From NCBI RefSeq assembly GCF_013166605.1, contig NZ_JABKKF010000001.1, positions 522,829-586,828 of the forward strand: DNA of 64,000 nt, in the 5' to 3' direction. The position numbers and the translations under genes were made by a program. The DNA is from Xylanibacter muris. GTDB lineage: Bacteria; Bacteroidota; Bacteroidia; Bacteroidales; Bacteroidaceae. The stretch's first letter is position 1; the number at the start of each line of letters is the position of its first letter. Below are positions 52,832-63,980 of this stretch, piece after piece. The notes under the pieces are model-generated. The model had not been told where the DNA came from. It saw only the letters and a list, made by a program, of their open reading frames with translations, and did no database searches.

Positions 52832-55800
52832 TTATCTGATAACAACCTTCTTGCCGCCAATGATGTACAGACCCTTTGCCAGACCATCGAGAGATTCGCC
52901 GGCTTTGCGTACCATAACACCGTTGATGGTGTAAACGTTGTTGTTTTCAACCTTGACAGTATTCATATTTGTTATACCTGTGCCGTCCTCATCAACTACG
53001 ATAGTGTAGATGTGGCAACCGTTGGTATTTGTCACTGTAACGTCTACAGGCTCATCTGTCTCCTCACCCGGAACTGTCCATGTGAACTTCTCGAATGTTG
53101 CAGGTATTCCTTCTGCAAAATCAGTACCGTTGATGCTCAGTTTCACACCGCGTTTGTCGTTGTTCTTGTGAGACTCGACTTCCATGATGATGGCAGAGCC
53201 TGGCTTGACTGCCGGAATGACAAATGTATGGTTCTTGCCGCCAATCCAAAGATATGCCGGACCGTTGTAGTTGCCAAGTGTTGTTGAAGGATAGTCTATA
53301 GCTATTGCCAAAGCACCTGCAGCCACCTTATTGAAGAGCAGACCCTTTGTCTCTGCTATGACCTTACCGTTGGCGGTAAGCTCCTGTGCCTCTGCGATCT
53401 CTGTACCATACCAGTATGCCGCACCGTTTCTGTCTGGATCAGCATCTGAAGGACCACCGACTTTCTCATAGCTGCGCCATGGAGTTACGGTAGGATATGT
53501 GCCGTCCTCACCGGGAACTACGGTCGCTGCATCTGCCTTGAGGTTTTCAACTGTCTCCTCGCTCCACTTGGTGAAGTCCCATGTGCGTACTGTCTCAACC
53601 ACTTCTTTCTCTACGATGAACTTGACAGCGTGGAGGGCAACGTCTGCGCCATTGCCGTCGACATCGATACCTGTGAACTCAACGGCATACTTCTTGGTCT
53701 TGTCCAGCTCTACTGTTGCAACGGCTGTCTTGCCGTCGACAGACGGTGTGGAGGCGGTAACGGCCTCACCATCTTCAGGAGTGGCTGTAACAACGATTGA
53801 ACGCTCGTTCTTGTTGGTAGATACACCGTAAGCGGAAAGCTTGTCGATACCTGTTACGTATACCTTGAACGCTTTAGCCGCATTGCCTTTCTTCAGACCG
53901 ATACCTTCCATTACTGTGGCAGAAATCTCTTCGTCTGTCTCGGGATCGATGTTGCCCTTCTTGTTGTCAGTACGTGACTCACCGCCTTCTGCCCACTTCT
54001 CTGCAACAGCATTTGCGATGTTTTCTGCAGACATTGTCATGACGGTAGTCTTGTCGAATGTCTTGTATTCAGGACCCTTAGGTGCTGTTGCGAATGTGAT
54101 TTCAGTAGGATATACTACATAACCGCCGTTTGCGTCGACGCTCAGGATACCGTTCATGCTCTCGATAGCGTCTGACGGCAGGACGAGATTGCCCTCTCCG
54201 TCTACGAACTGCTCGAAGATGCTGCCGTAAGAGTTGGTCAGAAGCAGGTCTTCTATGGTGATAGCCTCACCGTTCTGCTCTGCCGTGAGTGTTACGAGCC
54301 AGCCTTCTGTCTCTGCGGGCTTGACGTTTGTAAGGTTCTTGAGGTTGATGAACTTGGAAACGTTATCAATATTCTTAGCCTCGGCAACGGTCATTTCCGT
54401 AGCTGTGACAACAGCGTCTTCTACTGCGTCGATTGTGCTGTAGCCTGTCTGCTCGGAGAGTGCGAATGTCGGAACACCGTTTACTCTTGTGAACTGGCCG
54501 ATAAGCTTGCCTGTGATGGCTTTTCCTTCAGAAACTTCTGCCTCAAGGAGCATGCTGTAAATCTCACCGTCGAGGTCTATAGCACCGCTATTGTCCTCGA
54601 TGACGGTCTTGCGGCCTGATGAGCTGTTTGCATATCTTGCAACCTTAACTACGGCCTTGTTGAGCACGAGTGTGAGCTCTGTGCCTTCGCTGTATGTCTT
54701 GGCGTCTGCAATGTCCTTGGCCTCTACCGGAGCGACAAACTCTGCGGCCTTGATGCTGTCGGCACTTACTGGATATGCACGGCCGAAGCCTCTCATACCG
54801 TCTGCAATGACTACTATTCTTTCAATCTTTGCAGGCATTACAAAACCTTCCGGAAGAACACCGAACTCGTCGGATATTGAAGCGTATGAATCCACACCGT
54901 CAACGATCTGGACTATCTCCTGATAATCGAGATTGATGGATACGTTGCTGAGGGCAACCATTCTGCCGGCGTTGTCGGCAAGTTCCTCAACGTATACGTC
55001 TTTCGGAATTATCGTTGTAGCTGTTGCGGTAAACTCAGATGAGGCAGTATTGTCGGATGCTACCATCATCTGTGACATTGTGCTCTGAATCTTACCGTAT
55101 ATGTAGCCGTTGAGGGCTGTACCTGCTGTGAGGTCAAGGCCGATGGCTGACATGCGGATGGCACCGCTCTCATCCTCTATAAAGGCAACGTCGTCCTTAA
55201 CGAATGTAACCTTTGTGCCGTTGAGCAGAAGCTTGGCCTCTGTGCCGTTCTCAAGAGCCTTGAAGGCTGCGATGTCCGCTGCCTCGGGAACAGTAACGGC
55301 TGTTGCGGCCTTGATGCTGTCTGCGCTTACGGGATGGAATGTGTAGTGCTCACCGTTTACATATATTATACCTACGATGCTTGCTGCATTTGCAGGATAA
55401 ACATAATCAGCAGGCATTACCTTGAACTTGTCGTAGAATGCGATTTCGGCCTCGCCCTGTTTGATTGTCTGCAGGTCTGCGTCGATGGCTACGTTCTCGA
55501 ATTTAACGAGTTTGCCGGTGAATGCGTCAGCCTGTGCGTCTGCCACAGTGGCAACGGTAGAAACGATTGCAGCGTCAGCTTCTGTATATTCTGAAGCGGG
55601 TGTCTGTTCTGTGCCGATAAGTTCGGGCATACCGTTGTAGTCTTTATACTGGCCGATGATATTACCGGTCAGAGCCTTGCCTGCTGTAAGTGTAAGGCCG
55701 GTCTTATAGAGAAGAAGCGCGCCTGTCTCGTCTTCGATGAATGTGTTGTCACCGTTTACGAATGTCACCTTGGCACCGTTAAGGGCAAGTTTGGCGTCTG

Positions 55801-57736
55801 TACCCTTTTCCAAAGCCTTGAATGCTGCGATGTTGGCAGCCTCGGCAAGAGGAGCCTTAGGTGCCTCACCTACAGTGATGGAGTTGATTTGGCACTGACC
55901 GCCTACAGTGAACACGATTGTCTCGGCATCACCGGTCCATGTCTGGCCGTTCATTTCTCCGTTGTTGGGAGTGATAGCACCCCATTTGTCTCCTTTTGCG
56001 AATACAATCTTGTTGATTTTCTTGCCGGTAGCAGCGTTGATTGTAATAGTTCCGTTGTATATTCTCAGCTGAGGACCGGCTGCTGTGTTCCAGAAACGGT
56101 TTTGTGTATTGCCGCTTGTCTTCGGAGAAATTGTAACGGAGAATTCTCCTTCTACGTTGAATGTCTTGTCTTCTGTAATATCACCGGCATTGCCACTGTT
56201 TGATGTAGGAATATCCATGGCGTTGAAGTCCATTTTTCCTACAGCGTAAGAAGGCTCAGGGATGATGACTTCAGCATCACCGGTCTTCTGGATGTAGATA
56301 AGGTCGACAGCTGCATTGTTGCCACCGCCTTTTCCAAGCAATATTGGTGTTTCCGGTGCGTTGAGTGTGAATTCTTCAGAAGTGCCTTCTGCCCAGTTGA
56401 CACTTCCTGCTGTAAACTGGAATATATTTTCTGTTCCGGCAAAGAAGTTCCATACAGAACCGGCATTCTTTGAAACATCGCATATTACGGTTGTAAGCTT
56501 ATACTTGCCGTTTGGAAGCTTTGTGAATTCTGTGTCTTCAGGAGCGTATGCAGAAGCTCCGTTTGAACTGCGTATGCTTGTGTTTCCATTTGTAGCAAGG
56601 AGTAAGCCTTCAATATCTTCTCCCTCAGAGCAGTAAACAATATTTGTTATTTCCGATGCAGTGAATTTTATATTCTGATTCTTATTGTCTGCATCTAAAT
56701 TCATTGACAGGTAATATCCTTTTTTATCAGAACTTAATTTGTCTGACTTCCATATTGTTCCGTCAATGTTTATAAGTGCGGCATATCCGAGATTAAATGT
56801 TTCTGCCTCGAAGTTCTGTCCGGTCTTGAGTACTTTCAGAATGTTGTCATTTGCATCAACGGCGGTTACTGTATAGTTCCAGATGGCTGCCTCACGGAAT
56901 GTGACTGTGATAACTGTTGAAGCATCTCCTGCCACTGTTTTCCCTTGAGCATCATCACTTAGATAGATATACTTTTTGGTTTTGTCAGCGTTGTATATGC
57001 TGGCTTTGTCTCCGTCTGTTATATTGATGGTTGCTCCAATTGATTCCGAACGTACTTCGCTTTCTTTCAGCTCATTACCGCTTTCATCTACATATTTGAC
57101 TGTGTATGTGGATGAAGCCGAAGCGTCAATGGCCTCTATTGTCAGGGTAATGTCGCTTATTTCCTGTTCTCTGCCTGTATAAGTATAAACAGCAAAACCG
57201 ATGGTGTTGTCTGTAGATGCGGCTAAAAGTTCAGTAACATCCTGTGTAAGCTCTATTTTAGATGTTTTTACATTTACACCGTTTCCGTTTATTCCTACGG
57301 CATTGAGAATCTCAGCCTTGTTTGTATTTGTCCATGTTGCCGTTGTTGCGTCCCAGCCTGTTCCGATATGTGCAATCTGAACATTTGAGTTTTTGCCGGA
57401 TATGGTACACTTTGAATAGAATTTAAGAGTGGCCTTTTTCAGGCTTTTCCCGTCAAGTACGGCTGATGCGTTGAACTTGGTAATTACAACAGGAGAGCCT
57501 TCATAATTGGCGAGCATATTGGAGAAAGCACCTCCGGAAATTTTTGCATGTGAGCATCTCCAAGCTGTGCTCGCGGCATTGAATAACACCACATTCGCAT
57601 TTTGTGCTGATGTGCCGTCTGCCTGTATGACTGTTGTCTGTTCAGGAACTATAACGGTCTCTTCAGCAGATGACATTAGTGGAAAGCAAAGAAACGCCAC
57701 TAAAGTCAATAGCAAAGATGTATATAACTTCTTCAT
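52832..57736 (-). CDS. Giant secreted multidomain protein with T9SS sorting tail
   Basis: A 1634-residue exported protein (signal peptide about 1-24). In order: a DNRLRE-like beta-sandwich (about 25-205, WRCSHAKISGG...TLKFYSKCTISG), MucBP-like modules (about 210-310, YTVKYVDESGNELKES), a carbohydrate-binding-like region, then three tandem domains of about 160-190 residues each (about 635-800, 800-975, 975-1165) that share KALExGTxAKLxLNGxKVTF, FIEDExGA and PVSADSIKAA landmarks and look like OB-fold domains; two more beta domains (about 1200-1580); and a T9SS tail (VYTINGVMVRKAGES, GLAKGLYIIGGKKVVIR). No catalytic motif was found, so adhesion or glycan binding is more likely than enzymatic action. 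Confidence 0.8.
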   Translation of the reverse strand: MKKLYTSLLLTLVAFLCFPLMSSAEETVIVPEQTTVIQADGTSAQNANVVLFNAASTAWRCSHAKISGGAFSNMLANYEGSPVVITKFNASAVLDGKSLKKATLKFYSKCTISGKNSNVQIAHIGTGWDATTATWTNTNKAEILNAVGINGNGVNVKTSKIELTQDVTELLAASTDNTIGFAVYTYTGREQEISDITLTIEAIDASASSTYTVKYVDESGNELKESEVRSESIGATINITDGDKASIYNADKTKKYIYLSDDAQGKTVAGDASTVITVTFREAAIWNYTVTAVDANDNILKVLKTGQNFEAETFNLGYAALINIDGTIWKSDKLSSDKKGYYLSMNLDADNKNQNIKFTASEITNIVYCSEGEDIEGLLLATNGNTSIRSSNGASAYAPEDTEFTKLPNGKYKLTTVICDVSKNAGSVWNFFAGTENIFQFTAGSVNWAEGTSEEFTLNAPETPILLGKGGGNNAAVDLIYIQKTGDAEVIIPEPSYAVGKMDFNAMDIPTSNSGNAGDITEDKTFNVEGEFSVTISPKTSGNTQNRFWNTAAGPQLRIYNGTITINAATGKKINKIVFAKGDKWGAITPNNGEMNGQTWTGDAETIVFTVGGQCQINSITVGEAPKAPLAEAANIAAFKALEKGTDAKLALNGAKVTFVNGDNTFIEDETGALLLYKTGLTLTAGKALTGNIIGQYKDYNGMPELIGTEQTPASEYTEADAAIVSTVATVADAQADAFTGKLVKFENVAIDADLQTIKQGEAEIAFYDKFKVMPADYVYPANAASIVGIIYVNGEHYTFHPVSADSIKAATAVTVPEAADIAAFKALENGTEAKLLLNGTKVTFVKDDVAFIEDESGAIRMSAIGLDLTAGTALNGYIYGKIQSTMSQMMVASDNTASSEFTATATTIIPKDVYVEELADNAGRMVALSNVSINLDYQEIVQIVDGVDSYASISDEFGVLPEGFVMPAKIERIVVIADGMRGFGRAYPVSADSIKAAEFVAPVEAKDIADAKTYSEGTELTLVLNKAVVKVARYANSSSGRKTVIEDNSGAIDLDGEIYSMLLEAEVSEGKAITGKLIGQFTRVNGVPTFALSEQTGYSTIDAVEDAVVTATEMTVAEAKNIDNVSKFINLKNLTNVKPAETEGWLVTLTAEQNGEAITIEDLLLTNSYGSIFEQFVDGEGNLVLPSDAIESMNGILSVDANGGYVVYPTEITFATAPKGPEYKTFDKTTVMTMSAENIANAVAEKWAEGGESRTDNKKGNIDPETDEEISATVMEGIGLKKGNAAKAFKVYVTGIDKLSAYGVSTNKNERSIVVTATPEDGEAVTASTPSVDGKTAVATVELDKTKKYAVEFTGIDVDGNGADVALHAVKFIVEKEVVETVRTWDFTKWSEETVENLKADAATVVPGEDGTYPTVTPWRSYEKVGGPSDADPDRNGAAYWYGTEIAEAQELTANGKVIAETKGLLFNKVAAGALAIAIDYPSTTLGNYNGPAYLWIGGKNHTFVIPAVKPGSAIIMEVESHKNNDKRGVKLSINGTDFAEGIPATFEKFTWTVPGEETDEPVDVTVTNTNGCHIYTIVVDEDGTGITNMNTVKVENNNVYTINGVMVRKAGESLDGLAKGLYIIGGKKVVIR

Positions 57737-58125
57737 TTATTGTTCTTGTTTTACCCATGCTTCAGGCTTGTTTGCATAGTTGTTTTAGTTTTATTGTTTT
57801 TCCATTCTTGGTCGTGGCTGCAAGCCGTTTTAATTCTTCCCGTCTTAGGGGTAAGACCAGCCACAACAATATTGTTACTCTAACTTTCTGTAATTCTATT
57901 TGTTAGGTTTTTAAGGGTTTGTATTTCGGTTTAGTTATTATAATCAATAGTTTTGAGGTGACGAAATTACAAAGTTTTGACCATAGTTCAAAATATTAAT
58001 ATTTATATTAATCATTGTTAACATTTAATATATTCCTCTAAATAGAACTAATTATTGGTGTGTATGACTTTTGGCATGGGGAATATGCATGCGGCAAGCA
58101 TAGGCTTAAGCCTTGGATGCTTGTT

Positions 58126-58271
58126 TCTCAAACCGCGAAACGGTGCTTCTCAAACCTTCCGACTTAAGCCGGAAACCTTTCCGACTACAGTCGGAAGGCT
58201 GTCTGACTTAAGTCGGAAACTCTTCTGACTATAGTCGGAAGGTCTGTAAACCGGTGTATTGCGGTTTGAGA
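58126..58271. repeat. Four tandem 18-bp palindromes at 22-bp period, framed by an inverted repeat
   Basis: Copies start at 58157, 58179, 58201 and 58223 with 4-bp linkers. Consensus is TTCCGACTTAAGTCGGAA; the centres alternate CTTAAG, CTACAG, CTTAAG, CTATAG. The frame is TCTCAAACCGC at 58126-58136 and its perfect complement at 58261-58271. Confidence 0.88.
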
Positions 58272-58386
58272 GCCACACATTTGAGAATAGGAAATGCCGG
58301 TTTTTATGACGGGAAGCGAGATTATGCCGAATATTCATGGAATTTTCATTAATGTTGTGAGGATGTGTAAAAAATAACAGTTTTTC

Positions 58387-58417
58387 TTGTTTGTTTAGAT
58401 AAAATATGTTATTTTTG
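58387..58417 (+). promoter_or_regulatory. Promoter of the lipoprotein/DUF5723 operon
   Basis: TTG (58387-58389), 20 nt, TATTTTTG (58410-58417), about 100 bp before the ATG. Confidence 0.65.
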
Positions 58418-58516
58418 CATCCGGTAAACCGTAAATGATAAATATATCATTGCTTTTCTAAAACTATTAATATATATAATAAGGTATATTATAAAAACAA
58501 TTACGATAAAAACATT

Positions 58517-60310
58517 ATGAACAGAAACCTGTTACAGAAAAAGACATTCATGGCTTTATTGGCCGTGGGTACTTTTACGTTGGGGGCTTGTACCGACAAC
58601 GATTACGATTTCGACCAGATTGACTATACTGTCGGTATAGGCAGTGGAGAATTGTCGATTCCTGTCAGTAGCACTGACACAATAAGGCTTGAGGATGTGC
58701 TTGACCTTGACAATAGCGACTGCGTTGTCATAAAGGAAAATGGAGACTATGTGTTTGAGCAGGTGGGCGATGATATTGCCCCTGTAAAGGTGAACATTGC
58801 AAAGATTGTCGTTGAGCAGAAACGTTCGGAGTCTTACCCGTTTGAGTTCGACCTTTCAGGTATTAACGGGGCAAAGCGGCGAGGCATGAACAGGATATCC
58901 GTGAATATCCCGTTGCAGACAGCGGAAATTCATGTGTTTAACTATGAAGGAGAGTCGGAAGAGGTTGTCGACCTCAATATGGTTGGGGTAGAGAAGGCCC
59001 CGGTGTCGCTTATAGTGAGATTCCCCGCTGATTTGAAGAATTATGTTCCTAAGATAAAGACATTGACATTGGCCTTGCCGGGATATATAACATTCGAGGA
59101 TGTGACATCGAATGGCAGATACACGCGGGAGGGAAGTACTTTCAGATTTTCCGATGTGTCTACTGCCGGAGACCTTAAGTTGAACATGAATCTTACGGGT
59201 CTTGATTTCAAGGCACAGAACACAGGGCTCGGCAGTGCCGGAGTGAAAGACGGGAAAATATCCATAGACGGCAGTGTGAAGATGACGATAGACGCAGGTG
59301 ATATTGAAATCAACACGATGACGTTGCCTACAAAACCGTTCAGGATAGAGAATGACCTGGTCTTGGGTTCCGACCTTACTGTAGCTTCCGCTGAGGGTAA
59401 GTTCAATCCGTCTATAGATATGGACAATCTCGGAAAGGTTGATATTACGGGGGTGCCTGATTTCCTTAAGGACGGAAACGTGGTGGCCGACCTTGACAAT
59501 CCGCAGATAATCCTTTCCGTGACGAGCAATATGGAGGTGAGCGGAATCATAAACGGAAAAATAACTTCGACAAAAGCCGGAAATACTCTGAAAACAGTTA
59601 GTGTCAATGGAATAAAGGTTTATCCGAATACAACAACCGATATTTGTATATGCCGTAAGAGCACGGCGGATATCGAGGCGGCATACGGCAGGGATAATGT
59701 ATATGTGGTGCCGGATATCACGGATCTGATAAAGACTATACCGGATAATATAGAGTTTGATGCCGTGACGCAGGCCGATCCTACAAAGGTGTGCAGGTTT
59801 GAGTTCGGACATGATTATGAAATCAAGCCATCTTACCGTGTGGAGGCTCCTATAGCTTTCGGCAAGGATGCGAATATCGTATATAAAGATTCTTTGCTTG
59901 AATGGAATGAAGATGTGAAAGACCTTGATCTTACCGAGGGAGCGTATGTTGAGCTTAAGGCGGATATAGAGAACCGTGCACCGATATTCCTTAATCTTGA
60001 CGCATACGCGGTGGATATCAACGGTAAAGACATGAGCTCGGATCTTGATGTGGTAGTGTCTAACTCGATAATAGCGTCTGCTGACGGAAAGAACTCAAAG
60101 GTGACTCCTGTGACGATAACTGTAAGACAGAAGAAGCAGGGCGCGTTGAAGAAGATCGACGGATTGCAGTTCGTGGTGCAGGGAAAGGCGAAGTCGGACG
60201 ATGGAGCCGAAAGCGTTGTGGGCATTACACTCAACTCTAAGAAGCATTTCCTTATTGCCAAGGATGTGAGGGTGAAGATTGTAGGAAAGGTGATTGCAGA
60301 CTTGAATTAA
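58517..60310 (+). CDS. Large lipoprotein of unknown function
   Basis: A 597-residue lipoprotein with lipobox LGAC (Cys25) followed by TDNDYDFDQID, acidic residues compatible with surface export. The mature protein is beta-rich with several repeats of a short pattern (LKNYVPKIKTLTLALPGYI, then AGDLKLNMNLTGLDFKAQN, then IDAGDIEINTMTLPTKPF) suggesting tandem beta-sandwich domains. No catalytic or binding motif was recognised. It is followed 21 bp later by an outer-membrane beta-barrel gene, so the two probably form a pair at the cell surface. Confidence 0.8.
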   Translation: MNRNLLQKKTFMALLAVGTFTLGACTDNDYDFDQIDYTVGIGSGELSIPVSSTDTIRLEDVLDLDNSDCVVIKENGDYVFEQVGDDIAPVKVNIAKIVVEQKRSESYPFEFDLSGINGAKRRGMNRISVNIPLQTAEIHVFNYEGESEEVVDLNMVGVEKAPVSLIVRFPADLKNYVPKIKTLTLALPGYITFEDVTSNGRYTREGSTFRFSDVSTAGDLKLNMNLTGLDFKAQNTGLGSAGVKDGKISIDGSVKMTIDAGDIEINTMTLPTKPFRIENDLVLGSDLTVASAEGKFNPSIDMDNLGKVDITGVPDFLKDGNVVADLDNPQIILSVTSNMEVSGIINGKITSTKAGNTLKTVSVNGIKVYPNTTTDICICRKSTADIEAAYGRDNVYVVPDITDLIKTIPDNIEFDAVTQADPTKVCRFEFGHDYEIKPSYRVEAPIAFGKDANIVYKDSLLEWNEDVKDLDLTEGAYVELKADIENRAPIFLNLDAYAVDINGKDMSSDLDVVVSNSIIASADGKNSKVTPVTITVRQKKQGALKKIDGLQFVVQGKAKSDDGAESVVGITLNSKKHFLIAKDVRVKIVGKVIADLN

Positions 60311-60331
60311 TAATATCAAATGTGATAAATC

Positions 60332-61732
60332 ATGAAATTTACATATAATATAAAGTATATTTTATTTGCTGCATCGGTGATGGCGGGTGCACAGGTGGCT
60401 GCTCAGACTCTGAGCTCTGCATATTTTACAGACGATTATAAATTCCGTCATTCTCTCAATCCGGCGTTTGGCAATGAACAGAATTATGTTTCCATACCGG
60501 CTCTCGGCAATCTGAATGTCAATATGCGCGGTAATTTCGGATATCAGGATGTAATAATGCCTAATCCGATTGCGGGGGGAAAGAAGATGACAACGTTTAT
60601 GAATCCGTATATTCCCGTAGGAGAAGCTCTTGACGGATTTAACTCAAACAACAGGATTGCAGGTAATGTGGGATTGTCAATCCTGTCTGCCGGATTCAAG
60701 TCTTTTGGTGGGTATAATACCGTGGAGCTTAACATGAAGACATCGTTCGGCATGGCATTGCCGTACGGATTGTTTGAGTTTGCAAAGAATACGGGTAATC
60801 AGACTTATGATATAGGTGATGTGAGTGTTTCTGCAATGGCATACGCAGAACTCGCTTTCGGGCATTCACGCCAGATTAACGAGAATCTGCGTGTGGGTGG
60901 AAAACTGAAGTTTCTTTTTGGAGGCGCGAGGGCTGATGTGAAGCTGAAGAATATGAAGGCCGATCTTGCTCCGGATGATAAATGGACTATAACCGGTGAG
61001 GGAGAGGCGGATGTCTCGTTGAAAGGATTTGCATTCAAGTCGGAGACTAAAGAGTATAAAGATGAGGACAAGGGGTCGTATGAGTATGTCAATGATGTTG
61101 ATGTCGACGGTGCGGGACTCGGAGGATTCGGTATGGCCGTAGACCTTGGTGGAGTATATAAGATAAATGAAGACTGGACTGTAAGTGCGGCGTTGCTTGA
61201 CCTCGGTTTTATAAGCTGGAGCAATGATGTAAGGGCTGTAAACCGTTCAAAGTCGTTCGTTTTTGACGGATTCCATGATGTTTCTGTTACTTCGGACCAT
61301 GGTGAGAGTATCGATGATAAGATGGACGGATATAGCGACCAGTTGGCTGACTTTGCTAATCTGACGGATGAAGGTGACAAGGGTGGACGTACTACGGGTA
61401 TAGGTGCCACGATGGTGTTCGGAGGCGAATATAATCTGCCGGTTTATCGTAAGGTCACATTCGGAGCGCTCAGCACCACACGTATCAACGGTGATTTTTC
61501 ATGGACTGAAGGAAGAGTAAGCGCTAACTATGCCCCGCTGTCATGGATAAACGGTGGTGTGAGCTTTGCCGTCAATAGCTTTACTACAAGTTGCGGATGG
61601 GTTCTTAACATTCACCCTAAAGGATATAACTTCTTTATAGGTATGGATCACATCCTGGGTAAGACAAGTAAGGAGATGATACCGTTGAGCTCTAATGCAA
61701 GTATCGCGCTTGGTATGAGCGTTACATGGTAG
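60332..61732 (+). CDS. DUF5723-like outer-membrane protein
   Basis: A 466-residue exported protein (signal peptide about 1-25, ending VAAQ). Early FRHSLNPAFGNEQNYVSIPA and GNLNVNMRGNFGYQDV, alternating hydrophobic/polar strands throughout, and a C-terminal strand ending in SIALGMSVTW with terminal aromatic Trp are typical of outer-membrane beta-barrels of the DUF5723 family (from memory). The function of the family is unknown to me. Second gene of an operon with the lipoprotein. Confidence 0.75.
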   Translation: MKFTYNIKYILFAASVMAGAQVAAQTLSSAYFTDDYKFRHSLNPAFGNEQNYVSIPALGNLNVNMRGNFGYQDVIMPNPIAGGKKMTTFMNPYIPVGEALDGFNSNNRIAGNVGLSILSAGFKSFGGYNTVELNMKTSFGMALPYGLFEFAKNTGNQTYDIGDVSVSAMAYAELAFGHSRQINENLRVGGKLKFLFGGARADVKLKNMKADLAPDDKWTITGEGEADVSLKGFAFKSETKEYKDEDKGSYEYVNDVDVDGAGLGGFGMAVDLGGVYKINEDWTVSAALLDLGFISWSNDVRAVNRSKSFVFDGFHDVSVTSDHGESIDDKMDGYSDQLADFANLTDEGDKGGRTTGIGATMVFGGEYNLPVYRKVTFGALSTTRINGDFSWTEGRVSANYAPLSWINGGVSFAVNSFTTSCGWVLNIHPKGYNFFIGMDHILGKTSKEMIPLSSNASIALGMSVTW

Positions 61733-62138
61733 TATTATATATATTATAATGTATTTCCTGTTTTTGTTCTGACCTATATCAATAAGAAATCAAACAAATG
61801 TTAACGTGGTGATATTTTCCCCGTTATGTTTTTGTTGTTTTCCCGATAATGTGTACCTTTGCATTCGCTTTTCAGGAGCAGTCCTGTTGAGCATACTGAT
61901 TAAGAGTTCTTTGAAAGATTTAACATAGACAGAAGTAGTACAAGAAGCAGGTCTTTTCCCGGTGTCAGGATGCCGTGGTTGAGACTTGGGTATAACATGA
62001 AAACCGTCATTTTTTATCCGGTTAGGGTATGAATGCCAGGCTCTTGTTAATTCGGATTTAAGGCGTTCTGATAGGATTAGAATAATGGCCTTTGCCTGGT
62101 GCCTTGCGGCATTTGGCATTCGGCTTCAAAGATATTTT
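61733..62138 (+). promoter_or_regulatory. rRNA operon promoter and leader
   Basis: 406 bp. TTTG (61831-61834), 19 nt, TACCTTTG (61854-61861) is a full-consensus promoter. The following 270-nt leader includes AGTTCTTTGAAAG-type sequence near 61910, common before Bacteroidetes 16S genes. No terminator for the upstream gene was recognised. Confidence 0.8.
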
Positions 62139-63669
<1,531 letters not shown>

Positions 63670-63815
63670 CTGGAGGGACGCATGATGTCCTTCTGTATTA
63701 TTTCTCCTCTCTGTCCTTAAATATATTGACGCGAGAATCAGGTGATGCCCCCGTCAGGCCACGGCATGCCGTAAGCGTGCGTCGGTCCTTTGCGGTGAGG
63801 CGCGGCACCTCCGCC

Positions 63816-63889
63816 AGTCCCATAGCTCAGTTGGTTAGAGCGCCACACTGATAATGTGGAGGCCGGCAGTTCAAGTCTGCCTGGGACTA
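63816..63889 (+). tRNA. tRNA-Ile (GAT)
   Basis: 74 nt with acceptor AGTCCCA/TGGGACT, D arm, anticodon stem CCACA/TGTGG around GAT (63850-63852), and T arm. CCA is not encoded. In the 16S-23S spacer. Confidence 0.95.
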
Positions 63890-63903
63890 CCCGTCTTTTA
63901 CAT

Positions 63904-63980
63904 GGGGGATTAGCTCAGCTGGCTAGAGCACCTGCTTTGCAAGCAGGGGGTCAACGGTTCGAATCCGTTATTCTCCACCA
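63904..63980 (+). tRNA. tRNA-Ala (TGC)
   Basis: 77 nt including encoded CCA. Acceptor GGGGGAT/ATTCTCC with two G-T pairs, anticodon stem CCTGC/GCAGG around TGC (63938-63940). Followed by the spacer toward 23S rRNA, which is outside the window. Confidence 0.95.

Larger units (their letters stand above)
57737..58516. other. 780-bp divergent intergenic region with palindrome array
   Basis: Separates the giant surface protein (minus) from the lipoprotein gene (plus). AT-rich to about 58070, then a palindrome AGGCTTAAGCCT (58102-58113), a four-copy palindrome array at 22-bp period (58157-58240) inside an 11-bp inverted repeat (58126-58136 with 58261-58271), then the lipoprotein promoter (58387-58417). 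No consensus promoter for the giant protein was recognised. No credible ORF. Confidence 0.75.

Noticed and set aside
58157..58240. The palindrome array as a CRISPR
   Set aside because: Repeats are 18 bp palindromes with 4-bp linkers and no unique spacers, and there are no cas genes in the window.
58856..59812. 318-codon open frame antisense to the lipoprotein gene
   Set aside because: The plus-strand frame has a signal peptide and lipobox; the antisense frame has neither and is His/Tyr-rich noise.
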